Positions 16,312 to 24,596 of a DNA stretch of 64,000 nucleotides are shown here, piece after piece. Both the position numbers and the translations under genes were made by a program. Under the pieces are notes generated by a model. That model made no database searches, was not told where the DNA came from, and saw only the letters and a program-made list of their open reading frames with translations. The first letter of the stretch is position 1. The number at the start of each line of letters is the position of its first letter. The stretch lies in the NCBI RefSeq assembly GCF_004345265.1, contig NZ_SLUM01000004.1, positions 1 to 64,000 of the forward strand. The letters run 5' to 3'. The stretch comes from Allofournierella massiliensis (GTDB lineage: Bacteria > Bacillota > Clostridia > Oscillospirales > Ruminococcaceae).

Positions 16312-18144
16312 ATGACCAAGGCTGAACTGCACGAAAAGGCGAAGATGCTGCCCCTGCTACCGGGGGTCTATATCATCCGGGACAAGCGGGATGAAATCAT
16401 CTACATCGGCAAGGCCAAGCGGCTGCGCACCCGGGTGAGCCAGTATTTCCGGGAGGGCGTTCCCCACGACGCCAAGGTCACCCAGATGATCGAACATGCC
16501 TTCAACTTCGATGTGATCGTCTGCCAGAGCGAGTTCGAGGCACTGGTGCTGGAAGCAAGCCAGATCAAGGCCCACACCCCCAAGTACAACATCCTGTTGA
16601 AGGATGACAAGGGCTACAGTTATGTGAAGATCACCAAAGAGGAATATCCCCGCATCTCGGCGGCGCTGCAAAAGGAGGAGGACGGGGCGGAGTACATCGG
16701 CCCCTTCACCAGCAGCTTTGCGGTGCGCCAGATGGTGGAAACCGCGCAGGATGCCTTCCTTTTGCCCCGGTGCAACCGGCGCTTCCCCCAGGAGATTGGC
16801 AAGGGGCGGCCCTGCCTGAACGCTCACATCGGCAAGTGTATGGCCCTGTGTAGCGGCAAGATCAGCAAGGAAACCTACAACGAGGCGGTGCAGGGGGCCA
16901 TCCGGCTGATCCGCTACGGTAAAAAGGACATTGTGAAAACGCTGGAGCAGCGCATGGAGGAGGCCGCCGAGCGACTGGACTTTGAGCAGGCCGCCCTGTT
17001 GCGGGATCAGATTGCCGCCATCAAAAAGGTGTCGGCCGGGCAGAAGGTGGTGGTGGACGAGAGCACCCAGATGGATGTGATCGCCTTCGCCGGAGCCGGG
17101 CAGAACAGCTGCGCCGCCATCCTGCGCTACCGCACCGGCCGCCTGACCGACAAACGGGAGCTTCTGTTCCGGGGCACCGCCGATCTGGATGCTCTGCGGG
17201 AGGAATTTTTGCCCCGCTATTATCTGGATGGGGAGGAGATCCCCAAAGTCATTGCGGTGGATGTGCTGCCCGAGAGCCACGAGGCCCTGACCCAGCTGCT
17301 GGAGAAGACCCGGGGCACAAAGGTGCAGCTGTATGTGCCGCAGCGGGGCGACACCGCCAAGCTGGTGAGCATGGCCTACACCAACGCGGTGGAGCGCCTT
17401 GCCCGGGAGAGCGGCCGTACCGACCGCAGCCAGCGCCTGCTGGACGAGGCCGCTGCGGTGCTGGGCCTGCCCGAGCCGCCGGCGGTGATCGAAAGCTACG
17501 ATATCTCCAACTGGGGCGAGGGCACCAGCGTCTGCGGTATGGTGGTGTTTGAAAACGGCCGCCCCAAGAAAAGCGGCTACCGGCGCTTCAAGATGCGCAC
17601 CGTGGCCGGCACCGACGACTTCGCCAGCATGGCCGAGGCGCTGAGCCGCCGGGCCGCCGAGTACGAAAAGGGCACGGCGGGCCAGTTCTCGGTGCTGCCC
17701 AGTGTGATTCTGCTGGACGGCGGCAAGGGCCAGGTGAGCGCGGTGAAGGCGGCGCTGGCAGGTACCGCTCTGGCGGCGGTACCCCTGTTCGGCATGGTGA
17801 AGGACGATCACCACCGCACCCGGGCCATCGTGACCGCAGACGGCGGAGAGATTGCCATCAGCATGCACCGGAACATCTTCACCTTCATCTCCTCCATTCA
17901 GGACGAGGTGCACCGGTTCTCCATCGCCTATCAGCGGCAGAACCAGAAGAAAAAGGCCTATGCTTCCAGTCTGACCGCCATTCCCGGCGTGGGGCCCGCC
18001 ACCGCCAAGGCGCTGCTGGCCCACTTCAAATCGGTGGGTGCGGTGCGCGAGGCCGGTGTGGACGAGCTGACCAATGCCAGGGGTGTGGGGCAGAAGGCCG
18101 CCCAGACCATCTACGACTATTTTCACCCCCAAACGGAGGATTGA
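16312..18144 (+). CDS. uvrC: Excinuclease ABC subunit C
   Basis: 610 aa. The N-terminal GIY-YIG nuclease is seen as GVYII...IYIGKAK, then the UVR motif (residues about 200-235), the RNase H-like C-terminal nuclease (VIESYDISNWG, ILLDGGKGQ) and tandem helix-hairpin-helix motifs (IPGVGPATAKALL). Makes both incisions in nucleotide excision repair with UvrB. I chose ATG 16312, 9 nt after AAAGGAGG; the frame is open 34 codons further upstream through the terminator region. Confidence 0.97.
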   Translation: MTKAELHEKAKMLPLLPGVYIIRDKRDEIIYIGKAKRLRTRVSQYFREGVPHDAKVTQMIEHAFNFDVIVCQSEFEALVLEASQIKAHTPKYNILLKDDKGYSYVKITKEEYPRISAALQKEEDGAEYIGPFTSSFAVRQMVETAQDAFLLPRCNRRFPQEIGKGRPCLNAHIGKCMALCSGKISKETYNEAVQGAIRLIRYGKKDIVKTLEQRMEEAAERLDFEQAALLRDQIAAIKKVSAGQKVVVDESTQMDVIAFAGAGQNSCAAILRYRTGRLTDKRELLFRGTADLDALREEFLPRYYLDGEEIPKVIAVDVLPESHEALTQLLEKTRGTKVQLYVPQRGDTAKLVSMAYTNAVERLARESGRTDRSQRLLDEAAAVLGLPEPPAVIESYDISNWGEGTSVCGMVVFENGRPKKSGYRRFKMRTVAGTDDFASMAEALSRRAAEYEKGTAGQFSVLPSVILLDGGKGQVSAVKAALAGTALAAVPLFGMVKDDHHRTRAIVTADGGEIAISMHRNIFTFISSIQDEVHRFSIAYQRQNQKKKAYASSLTAIPGVGPATAKALLAHFKSVGAVREAGVDELTNARGVGQKAAQTIYDYFHPQTED

Positions 18145-18147
18145 TCC

Positions 18148-18627
18148 ATGGATCAGAACACATTACACGAACGCTTTGCCGAGGCCGCGGAGTATTACGC
18201 CGGCCGCAAGGGCAGCCGCCCCACACTGGAGCAGGAGGATACCGTGGCTCTGCTGCGGGAGACCCAGGAAATCTACGGTCACATTCCGCCCCAGGCACTG
18301 GAGACCATCTCCATCTGCACCGGCTACAAGGTGCCCCTGCTGGAAAAGCTGATCCGGCTGTATCCCAGCCTGAAGCTGGGGGCCGCCGCCCATGAAATTG
18401 TGGTGTGCAGCGGCGGGCGCTGCGGTGCGAAGAACGCCGCTTTGATGGACCGGCTGAAAAAGGGGCTGGCCCAGCTGCCCGAGGGCACCGCGGTGCTGCG
18501 CACCCAGAACTGCTTCAAGCAGTGCGGCAAGGGGCCCAACATTCAGGTGGACGGAACGCTCTGGAACGGCTGTGACGCTGCTGCGGTGGACCGGATTCTG
18601 GAGATGCTGCGGCCGAAAAAAGGCTGA
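18148..18627 (+). CDS. NuoE-like thioredoxin-fold [2Fe-2S] ferredoxin
   Basis: 159 aa. Four cysteines in the NuoE/HoxE spacing: CSGGRC (Cx4C) then CFKQC (Cx3C). The N-terminal helical part (TVALLRETQEIYGHIP) matches the 24-kDa subunit of NADH dehydrogenases and electron-bifurcating hydrogenases. No NuoF or HydA partner is adjacent. It starts 4 nt after the uvrC stop with its GGAGGA inside uvrC, so it is translated from the same message. The role is probably electron transfer in a complex encoded elsewhere. Confidence 0.88.
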   Translation: MDQNTLHERFAEAAEYYAGRKGSRPTLEQEDTVALLRETQEIYGHIPPQALETISICTGYKVPLLEKLIRLYPSLKLGAAAHEIVVCSGGRCGAKNAALMDRLKKGLAQLPEGTAVLRTQNCFKQCGKGPNIQVDGTLWNGCDAAAVDRILEMLRPKKG

Positions 18628-18656
18628 ATCGGCCCACCCTGTCCGGGGTATTTTGC

Positions 18657-18685
18657 TTGACAAAGCGGCCGGTGCGGGCCATAAT
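18657..18685 (+). promoter_or_regulatory. Promoter of rsmD
   Basis: TTGACA (18657-18662), 17-bp spacer, CATAAT (18680-18685). Confidence 0.65.
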
Positions 18686-18724
18686 GGAAAAAACAAATGG
18701 ATGACAAGAGGGAGGTGGACCCCC

Positions 18725-19273
18725 ATGCGTGTGATCTCAGGCTCTGCCCGGGGAACAAAGCTGGCGGCCCTGCCGGGAGAAGATATTACAAGGCCCACGG
18801 TGGATCGGGTGAAGGAGGGCATGTTCAGTGCCCTGCAGTTCATCCTGCCGGGGGCAAAGGTGCTGGATCTGTTCGCAGGCAGCGGGCAGCTGGGCATCGA
18901 GGCGCTGAGCCGCGGCGCGGCCAGCTGCGTGTTTGTGGATCAGGATCGGGGTGCGGTGCGCATCGTGGAGCAGAACTGCAAAGCTGCCGGTGTGCAGGCC
19001 CAGAGCCGGATTCGCAACACCAGAGCGGACACGTTTCTGGCCAGCTGCGGGGAGCAGTTCCACATTGTGCTGCTGGATCCGCCCTACCGCCATGACACGC
19101 TGGCCCAGATTCTGCCCCAGGTGGCGCGGGTGACCGCCCCCGGCGGCACGGTTCTCTGCGAGAGCGAGCTGGCAGCCAGCCTGCCGGACGAGTGCGAGGG
19201 CCTTTGCAAGAAAAAACAATACCGTTACGGCACCGTTTTGGTGACCCGCTATGAAAAGGAGCGAGAAGAATGA
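18725..19273 (+). CDS. rsmD: 16S rRNA (guanine966-N2)-methyltransferase RsmD
   Basis: 182 aa. SAM-binding motif LDLFAGSGQLGIEAL and catalytic LDPPY. Modifies G966 of 16S rRNA. I chose ATG 18725, just after GAGGGAGG, because RVISGSARG is the usual RsmD N-terminus and the promoter lies directly upstream. Overlaps the next gene by 4 bp. coaD, which often follows, is absent here. Confidence 0.94.
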   Translation: MRVISGSARGTKLAALPGEDITRPTVDRVKEGMFSALQFILPGAKVLDLFAGSGQLGIEALSRGAASCVFVDQDRGAVRIVEQNCKAAGVQAQSRIRNTRADTFLASCGEQFHIVLLDPPYRHDTLAQILPQVARVTAPGGTVLCESELAASLPDECEGLCKKKQYRYGTVLVTRYEKEREE

Positions 19274-19734
19274 ACATCGACGAGTTGCTGGATCTGATGG
19301 AAGAAACCATGGAAGAGGCCTCCGGCCTGCCGTTCTCCGGCAGCAAGCGGATGGTGGACATTGACAAAATGCGGGACATCATCGATGAGGTGCGCCTGAA
19401 TATGCCCACCGAGATCCGTCAGGCCAAGGCCATCGTAAACGACCGGGCGGACATCATCGCCAGCGCCAAGCGGGAGGCCGAGGCCATCGTGAAGAAGGCC
19501 GAGGATCGGGCCCGGGTGCTGGTGGGCGAGGAGCAGATCGTACGGGCTGCTCAGCAGCGCGCAGCGGAGATCCTCTCCAGCGCGCAGAGCCAGTCCCGCG
19601 AGATGCGCACCACCGTGACCGATTACTGCGAAAACATGCTGCGCATTACCGAGGAGCAGCTGGCCCGCAACGCGGCGGAGGTCAAAACCGTGCGCGCCAA
19701 CCTGCGCCAGAATGCAAAAAACAACAACGGCTGA
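19270..19734 (+). CDS. Coiled-coil protein of the rsmD neighbourhood, unknown function
   Basis: 154 aa, soluble, highly charged and predicted to be almost entirely helical with a long coiled coil (residues about 40-145, Ala/Glu/Arg-rich), no signal peptide. Resembles the conserved clostridial proteins sometimes loosely named ATPase or V-type ATPase subunit H-like that follow rsmD or coaD. I see no Walker motif. Translationally coupled to rsmD by an ATGA overlap. Confidence 0.75.
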   Translation: MNIDELLDLMEETMEEASGLPFSGSKRMVDIDKMRDIIDEVRLNMPTEIRQAKAIVNDRADIIASAKREAEAIVKKAEDRARVLVGEEQIVRAAQQRAAEILSSAQSQSREMRTTVTDYCENMLRITEEQLARNAAEVKTVRANLRQNAKNNNG

Positions 19735-19754
19735 TCTTTTTTGTCAGCATTCAG

Positions 19755-19794
19755 ACCCCGTGCCCTGCCAGACCGGCAGGACGCGGGGCTTTTC
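19755..19794 (+). terminator. Intrinsic terminator after the coiled-coil gene
   Basis: Stem 19755-19768 with 19775-19788 (one mismatch, GC-rich), then CTTTTCTTT. The rest of the 366-bp gap (19735-20100) holds only the mraZ promoter and its repeats. Confidence 0.7.
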
Positions 19795-19966
19795 TTTGCC
19801 CGGCCGTGTGGAAAACCCGGTGAAAAAGCGGCCGCCAGTGGCCGGGAAAGGGCCGGATTTTGCTCCGGATCGGAAAGAATGCACAAAACAGGAAAAATAT
19901 GCAGTCAGAGCGCGAAAAACCAGCTTTCCATCGAGATTTTTCACGATTCTTTTTCGGCGCTATATC

Positions 19967-19995
19967 TTGCAATTAAAGTGGGTGTAACGTATAAT
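19967..19995 (+). promoter_or_regulatory. Promoter of the mraZ division/cell-wall cluster
   Basis: TTGCAA (19967-19972), 17-bp spacer, TATAAT (19990-19995), 11 bp upstream of the MraZ boxes. Confidence 0.78.
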
Positions 19996-20005
19996 AATTG
20001 ATACA

Positions 20006-20051
20006 GTGGGGAGAAGTGGGGGAAAGTGGAGAGTTTTCCACACAGGTGGAG
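20006..20051 (+). promoter_or_regulatory. MraZ-box array (autoregulatory repeats)
   Basis: GTGGGG at 20006-20011 and 20016-20021, GTGGAG at 20026-20031 and 20046-20051: direct repeats on an exact 10-bp register directly after the -10. Known MraZ operators are GTGG-type direct repeats with 10-bp period, so MraZ probably represses its own operon here. Confidence 0.75.
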
Positions 20052-20100
20052 CCGATGGGCAGATCCCCCGCCCCATAAACCGGAAAGGGGGCGGCGCCGT

Positions 20101-20520
20101 ATGTTGATGGGCGAGTACAACTATGCCATCGACGAAAAGGGCCGCCTGAATTTCCCGGCGCGCTTTCGGGAACAGATGGGTCAGGTATTTGTGATCACCC
20201 GCTGGATGGACAACTGTCTGGTCGCCTTCCCGGAGAGCGAATGGCAGCTCATCTGCGAAAAGCTGCAGGGCAAGAGCATGGTCAAGACCCGCGAGATTCA
20301 GCGGTTCCTCTTTGCCATGGCCACCGAGGTCACTCCGGACAAACAGGGCCGGGTGCTCATCTCGCCCAGCCTGCGCACCCACGCGGGCCTGCAGAAGGAT
20401 GTGACCATCATCGGCGTGGGCAAGCACGCCGAAATCTGGGACACCGCTGCCTGGCAGGAAAAACAGGCGGGCTTTGGCAGCGAGCAGCTGGAAGCCGCCA
20501 TGGAAGAACTGGAACTATAA
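20101..20520 (+). CDS. mraZ: Transcriptional regulator MraZ
   Basis: 139 aa, two SpoVT/AbrB-like halves: MGEYNYAIDEKGRLNFP with the DxxGR motif, and TPDKQGRVLISPSLR in the second half. It forms a ring that binds the GTGG repeats upstream. ATG 20101 is 9 nt after AAAGGGGG; the second ATG (20107) is too far. First gene of the dcw cluster, 12 bp before rsmH. Confidence 0.95.
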   Translation: MLMGEYNYAIDEKGRLNFPARFREQMGQVFVITRWMDNCLVAFPESEWQLICEKLQGKSMVKTREIQRFLFAMATEVTPDKQGRVLISPSLRTHAGLQKDVTIIGVGKHAEIWDTAAWQEKQAGFGSEQLEAAMEELEL

Positions 20521-20532
20521 GGGGGAACGCAC

Positions 20533-21462
20533 ATGGAATTCAGCCACATCCCCGTGCTTTTAAACGAATGTCTGGAGGGGCTGGCCATCGATCCGACCGG
20601 CATCTATCTGGACGGAACCGCCGGAGGCGGCGGCCATTCCAGTCAGATCGCCCGGCGGCTTACCACCGGCCGGCTGGTCAGTCTGGATCAGGACCCGGAT
20701 GCCATCGAGGCAGCGGGCAAGGCGCTGGAGGGATTGCCCGCCACGCTGGTGCAGACCAACTTCTGCAACGCCCGCAGCGCCCTGTATGGACTGGGCATTG
20801 AAAAAATCAACGGCGCCCTGCTGGATCTGGGGGTATCCTCCCACCAGCTGGACGACGCCTCCCGGGGCTTTTCCTACCGGCAGGACGCGCCGCTGGATAT
20901 GCGCATGAGCCAGAGCGGCCCCACCGCCGCGGATCTGGTGAACACCGCCAGCCGGGAAGAGCTGGCCCGCATTCTGCGGGAATACGGCGAGGAGCCCTAT
21001 GCCTGGGCCATTGCCGGGCGCATTGTGCAGCGCCGGGAGGAAACCCCCTTCGCAACCACCCTGCAGCTGGCCGACGCCATTGCCAGCGCGCTGCCCCCGG
21101 CGGTGCGCCGCAAGGATAAAAATCCCGCCCGGCGCAGCTTTCAGGCACTGCGCATCGCGGTGAACAGCGAGCTGGACGTGCTCAGCCAGGGCATGGATGA
21201 GATTTTTGATCTGCTGGCTCCCGGCGGGCGCTTCGCCATCATTACCTTCCATTCGCTGGAGGATCGGCTGGTGAAGAACAAATTCCGCCAGTGGGCCACC
21301 GCCTGCACCTGCCCGCTGGAATATCCGGTCTGTGTGTGCGGGGGCAAGGCAAAAGGAAAGCTCATTACCCGCAAGCCCATTGAGGCAACGGCCGCTGAGC
21401 TGGAGGAAAACCGGCGCAGCCGTTCCGCCAAGCTGCGGGTCATTGAAAAGCTGGGCGAGTAA
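20533..21462 (+). CDS. rsmH: 16S rRNA (cytosine1402-N4)-methyltransferase RsmH
   Basis: 309 aa, class I methyltransferase with the SAM loop LDGTAGGGGHS near residue 30, the LLDLGVSSHQLD motif and the family's C-terminal TRKPI segment. Usual second gene of the dcw cluster (also mraW). Confidence 0.97.
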   Translation: MEFSHIPVLLNECLEGLAIDPTGIYLDGTAGGGGHSSQIARRLTTGRLVSLDQDPDAIEAAGKALEGLPATLVQTNFCNARSALYGLGIEKINGALLDLGVSSHQLDDASRGFSYRQDAPLDMRMSQSGPTAADLVNTASREELARILREYGEEPYAWAIAGRIVQRREETPFATTLQLADAIASALPPAVRRKDKNPARRSFQALRIAVNSELDVLSQGMDEIFDLLAPGGRFAIITFHSLEDRLVKNKFRQWATACTCPLEYPVCVCGGKAKGKLITRKPIEATAAELEENRRSRSAKLRVIEKLGE

Positions 21463-21533
21463 CCCTCGCCCGCACCGGCAAAGGGGAGCCGGGAAACCAA
21501 AAACGCAAGGAACCAAAAAGGAGGTGAGCGCGC

Positions 21534-21998
21534 ATGGCACAGGCGGCCTATGAACTGGAGCGCTTTGCGGACCGGCCACTGGACGTAAAGCCAAGAATGC
21601 AGGCAGTACGGGGCAAAAAGCAGGCCATGAAGATCAGCGCTCAGGCCTGTAAAACGGTTGCGGTAAGCTGCGTGATGGCCATGCTTACCGTGGGCCTGCT
21701 GCAAAGCCAGGCCACCATTACCCAGCTGACCACCCAGATCCAGAAAACCAACCAGCAGCTGGTCAACGCCCAGAGCGATTACAACTATCTCTCCGGCGTG
21801 CTGGACAGCAAGACCAACCTGAAAAACGTGGAGCAGATTGCCGCGCAGCTTGGGCTGATGAAGCTGGACAAAAGCCAGATCACCTATGTGACACTGGAAA
21901 ACGAGAGCACCATCCAGCGGCCGGAGAGCGGTTGGCAGCGCGTTTTGGATCTGCTGAACAACGGATTTCTGCGCCTGATGGATCACCTGGATCCCTGA
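21534..21998 (+). CDS. ftsL: FtsL-like cell division protein
   Basis: 154 aa, low sequence identity expected. A basic cytoplasmic N-terminus (about 35 residues) is followed by one membrane helix (TVAVSCVMAMLTVGLL), then a coiled coil (ITQLTTQIQKTNQQLVNAQ) and a short extracytoplasmic tail, the layout of FtsL/DivIC. Its position between rsmH and the division PBP supports FtsL, which helps activate septal peptidoglycan synthesis. Called from topology and position, not from motifs. Confidence 0.75.
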   Translation: MAQAAYELERFADRPLDVKPRMQAVRGKKQAMKISAQACKTVAVSCVMAMLTVGLLQSQATITQLTTQIQKTNQQLVNAQSDYNYLSGVLDSKTNLKNVEQIAAQLGLMKLDKSQITYVTLENESTIQRPESGWQRVLDLLNNGFLRLMDHLDP

Positions 21999-22009
21999 CC
22001 GCAAATGGA

Positions 22010-22036
22010 AAAAGCGTGCCGCCGCGCACGCTTTTT
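22010..22036 (+). terminator. Intrinsic terminator after ftsL
   Basis: Perfect 10-bp stem (22010-22019 with 22026-22035) with flanking A and T runs. It lies inside the dcw cluster and should separate mraZ-rsmH-ftsL from the PBP gene. Confidence 0.75.
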
Positions 22037-22045
22037 CGATTATCA

Positions 22046-22077
22046 GGGGGCTTCGACCAAAATCATCCCCCTTTTTT
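22046..22077 (+). terminator. Second terminator-like hairpin after ftsL
   Basis: A short stem, AGGGGG with CCCCCT, encloses a 17-nt loop and is followed by TTTTTTG. Weaker than the preceding hairpin but in tandem with it. Confidence 0.45.
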
Positions 22078-22118
22078 GTGCGGCGAATGACTTTGAAGCA
22101 AACTAAGGAAATACTGCC

Positions 22119-24521
22119 ATGGCAAGAATGAACAATCCGCAAAACGGGCCACAGGATCCCCAGAAGAAAAAGAGCAGGCGCAGCCTGCTGCGTTACTGGC
22201 TTCTGGCGGGGGCGTTCACGGCCGGTGCGGCGATTCTGATCGGCCGCCTGGCCTGGCTGCAGATCGCCATGCACGATGAATACCGCATCCAGGCTGCCAA
22301 CCAGCAGCTGAAGGATGTGGCCGTGACCCCCACCCGCGGCCAGATCTACGACGCCAACGGCAAGGTGCTGGCCAAGAGCAGCATCGTGTGGACCATCGCT
22401 GCCGACCCCAGCCAGATCAGCGCCCCCAAGGCGGAAGAGGGCGATGAACGCCCCGCCGAGGAGCGCCGGGCTGAGCGGGTGCGCACCGTGAGCGCCGATG
22501 TGGCCGGCATGCTGGGTCTGGATGAGAACGAGGTGTACGAAAAGCTGATCGACACCGAGAGCCAGTACGAGGTGCTGGCCAGGCAGGTGGATAAGCCCAT
22601 CGCAGACCAGATCAAGGAATACGCCAGCGAGAACAGTCTGCCCATCACCGTCACGCAGGACACCAAGCGGGAATATCCCTACGGGGCGTTTGCCGCCAGC
22701 GTTCTGGGCTTCATGCATGCAGACGGTTACGGCTTTTATGGGCTGGAAGCCTATTATGAAGAAACGCTGGCCGGTACCCCCGGCCGTCTGGTGAGCATCA
22801 AGAACGGTCTGGGCGCCGAAATTGCCAACGACGAGCGGGAGGAATATCCCGCGCAGGACGGCAACAGTCTGGTGCTCACGCTGGATGCCAACATTCAGGC
22901 CATTGCGGAAAAATATCTGGAAAACTCGGTGAAGGTGAACAACGTATCCGAGCGCGGCGTGGTAATCGTGATGGATGTGAACACCGGTGCGATTCTGGCC
23001 ATGGCCACCAAGCCGGATTTTGACCCCAACGACCCCATGACCATCTACGATCCGGAGCGGGCTGCCCTGCTGGAGGGGTTGTCCGATGAGGAATACACCC
23101 AGGTGCAGGGCCAGGAACGCCAGCGCCAGTGGAAGAACAAGGCCATTACCGACCTGTATACCCCCGGCTCGGTGTTCAAGCTGATCACCACCTCCGCCGC
23201 ACTGGATTCCGGTGTGAGCACGCCCGGCACCACCTACTATTGCGGCGGCAGCTATCAGGTGCTGCCCAACACCAAGAGCTATACCTGCGCTGAGGGCGCG
23301 GCCCATCAGTGGCAGGATATGGGCAAGGTGCTGTATAACAGCTGCAACATTGCCACCATTCAGGAAGCCCTGAAGATGGGCATTGAAACCTTCTCGGACT
23401 ACTACAATGCCTTCGGCTTTACCGAAAAGACCGGCATCGACCTGCCGGCGGAGCAGGCCCCATACGCGGGCATCTCCTACCACCCGGAGGACAGCATGTC
23501 CCTGATCGACCTGGCGTCCACCAGTTTCGGTCAGGCCCAGAAGGTGACCCCCATCCAGATGATCACTGCAGTGGCGGCCATCGCCAACGGCGGCTATCTG
23601 GTTCAGCCCTACATTGTGGATAAGATCGTGGATCAGGAGGGCAATGTGGTGCAGCAGACCGAGCCCGCCATCAAGCGTCAGGTCATCAGCGAGGAGGTCT
23701 CCCAGCAGGTGCTGCATATGATGGAGGGCGTTGTGGACTACGGTGCCGCGGGCGCCGCCGGCCGCAACGCCTATGTGGCGGGTTACCACATCGGCGGCAA
23801 GTCCGGTACCAGTGAAAAGCTGGATCAGGAGAAGCGGGAGGATGGAACCTACGAGAAGGTTTCCAGCTTCCTGGCGGTGCTGCCGGTGGACGATCCGCAG
23901 ATTGCCATTCTGGCCTTCGTGGATGAACCCCACGCGGAAACCGAGTACGGCTCCATGCTGAGCGCCCCGCTGATCGGCAATATCATCAGCGAGGTGGCCC
24001 CCTATCTGGGCATCGAAATGGATGAGAGCCTGCTGCCCAGCGGCGATGTGACCGTGCCCAATCTGGTGACTCCCAACAATCCCAGCTACAGCCAGTGGGA
24101 TCTGGCCCAGGTGGAGCTGAACAAGATCGGCCTGGCTCACCGGAAGGTGGGCAGCGGCGACACAGTGCTGGCCCAGTACCCGGAGGCGGGCACCAAGGTG
24201 GCCGCGGGTACCACGGTGTATCTGTATACCGACAGCACCGAATACACCAAAACAACGGTGCCGGATGTGACCGGAAAGAGTGCGGCGCTGGCCAGCCAGA
24301 TGCTGGCAGGCTCCGGCCTGAATGTGCGCATCAGCGGTGACGAGAACGGTCAGGTGACCAGTCAGGATGTGACCGCGGGCACCGAGACGCCCATGGGCAC
24401 GGTGGTGACCATCACCACTGCGGCTGCGGCCGACCCGACGCAGGACACCAGTGCGTCCACAGACGCGGCGTCCTCGGATTCCGGAACAGACGCCGGGACG
24501 GACGGAACCGGCGAGGGCTGA
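22119..24521 (+). CDS. PASTA-domain penicillin-binding protein (FtsI/SpoVD type)
   Basis: 800 aa class B PBP. N-terminal membrane helix (about 24-50), dimerisation domain, then transpeptidase with TPGSVFK (catalytic Ser of SxxK), the SxN motif in YNSCN, and KSGT. Two PASTA domains follow (from about residue 645), ending in a Ser/Thr/Asp-rich tail of about 30 residues. Crosslinks septal or spore peptidoglycan. ATG 22119 follows AAGGAA weakly; no promoter is clear after the two terminators. Confidence 0.92.
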   Translation: MARMNNPQNGPQDPQKKKSRRSLLRYWLLAGAFTAGAAILIGRLAWLQIAMHDEYRIQAANQQLKDVAVTPTRGQIYDANGKVLAKSSIVWTIAADPSQISAPKAEEGDERPAEERRAERVRTVSADVAGMLGLDENEVYEKLIDTESQYEVLARQVDKPIADQIKEYASENSLPITVTQDTKREYPYGAFAASVLGFMHADGYGFYGLEAYYEETLAGTPGRLVSIKNGLGAEIANDEREEYPAQDGNSLVLTLDANIQAIAEKYLENSVKVNNVSERGVVIVMDVNTGAILAMATKPDFDPNDPMTIYDPERAALLEGLSDEEYTQVQGQERQRQWKNKAITDLYTPGSVFKLITTSAALDSGVSTPGTTYYCGGSYQVLPNTKSYTCAEGAAHQWQDMGKVLYNSCNIATIQEALKMGIETFSDYYNAFGFTEKTGIDLPAEQAPYAGISYHPEDSMSLIDLASTSFGQAQKVTPIQMITAVAAIANGGYLVQPYIVDKIVDQEGNVVQQTEPAIKRQVISEEVSQQVLHMMEGVVDYGAAGAAGRNAYVAGYHIGGKSGTSEKLDQEKREDGTYEKVSSFLAVLPVDDPQIAILAFVDEPHAETEYGSMLSAPLIGNIISEVAPYLGIEMDESLLPSGDVTVPNLVTPNNPSYSQWDLAQVELNKIGLAHRKVGSGDTVLAQYPEAGTKVAAGTTVYLYTDSTEYTKTTVPDVTGKSAALASQMLAGSGLNVRISGDENGQVTSQDVTAGTETPMGTVVTITTAAAADPTQDTSASTDAASSDSGTDAGTDGTGEG

Positions 24522-24546
24522 TTGCCGCGATAAACAAAACAGGAAG

Positions 24547-24570
24547 GCGCCCGGCCAATCTGCCGGGCGC
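24547..24570 (+). other. GC-rich hairpin between the PBP gene and murF
   Basis: Perfect inverted repeat GCGCCCGGC-6-GCCGGGCGC without a T run, so an mRNA stability or processing element is likelier than a terminator. Confidence 0.5.
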
Positions 24571-24596
24571 AAACAACACAAAAGGAGGCAGTTGCA

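Noticed and set aside
24547-24570. Hairpin before murF as a terminator
   Set aside because: No T run follows, and murF is expected to be cotranscribed with the PBP gene.
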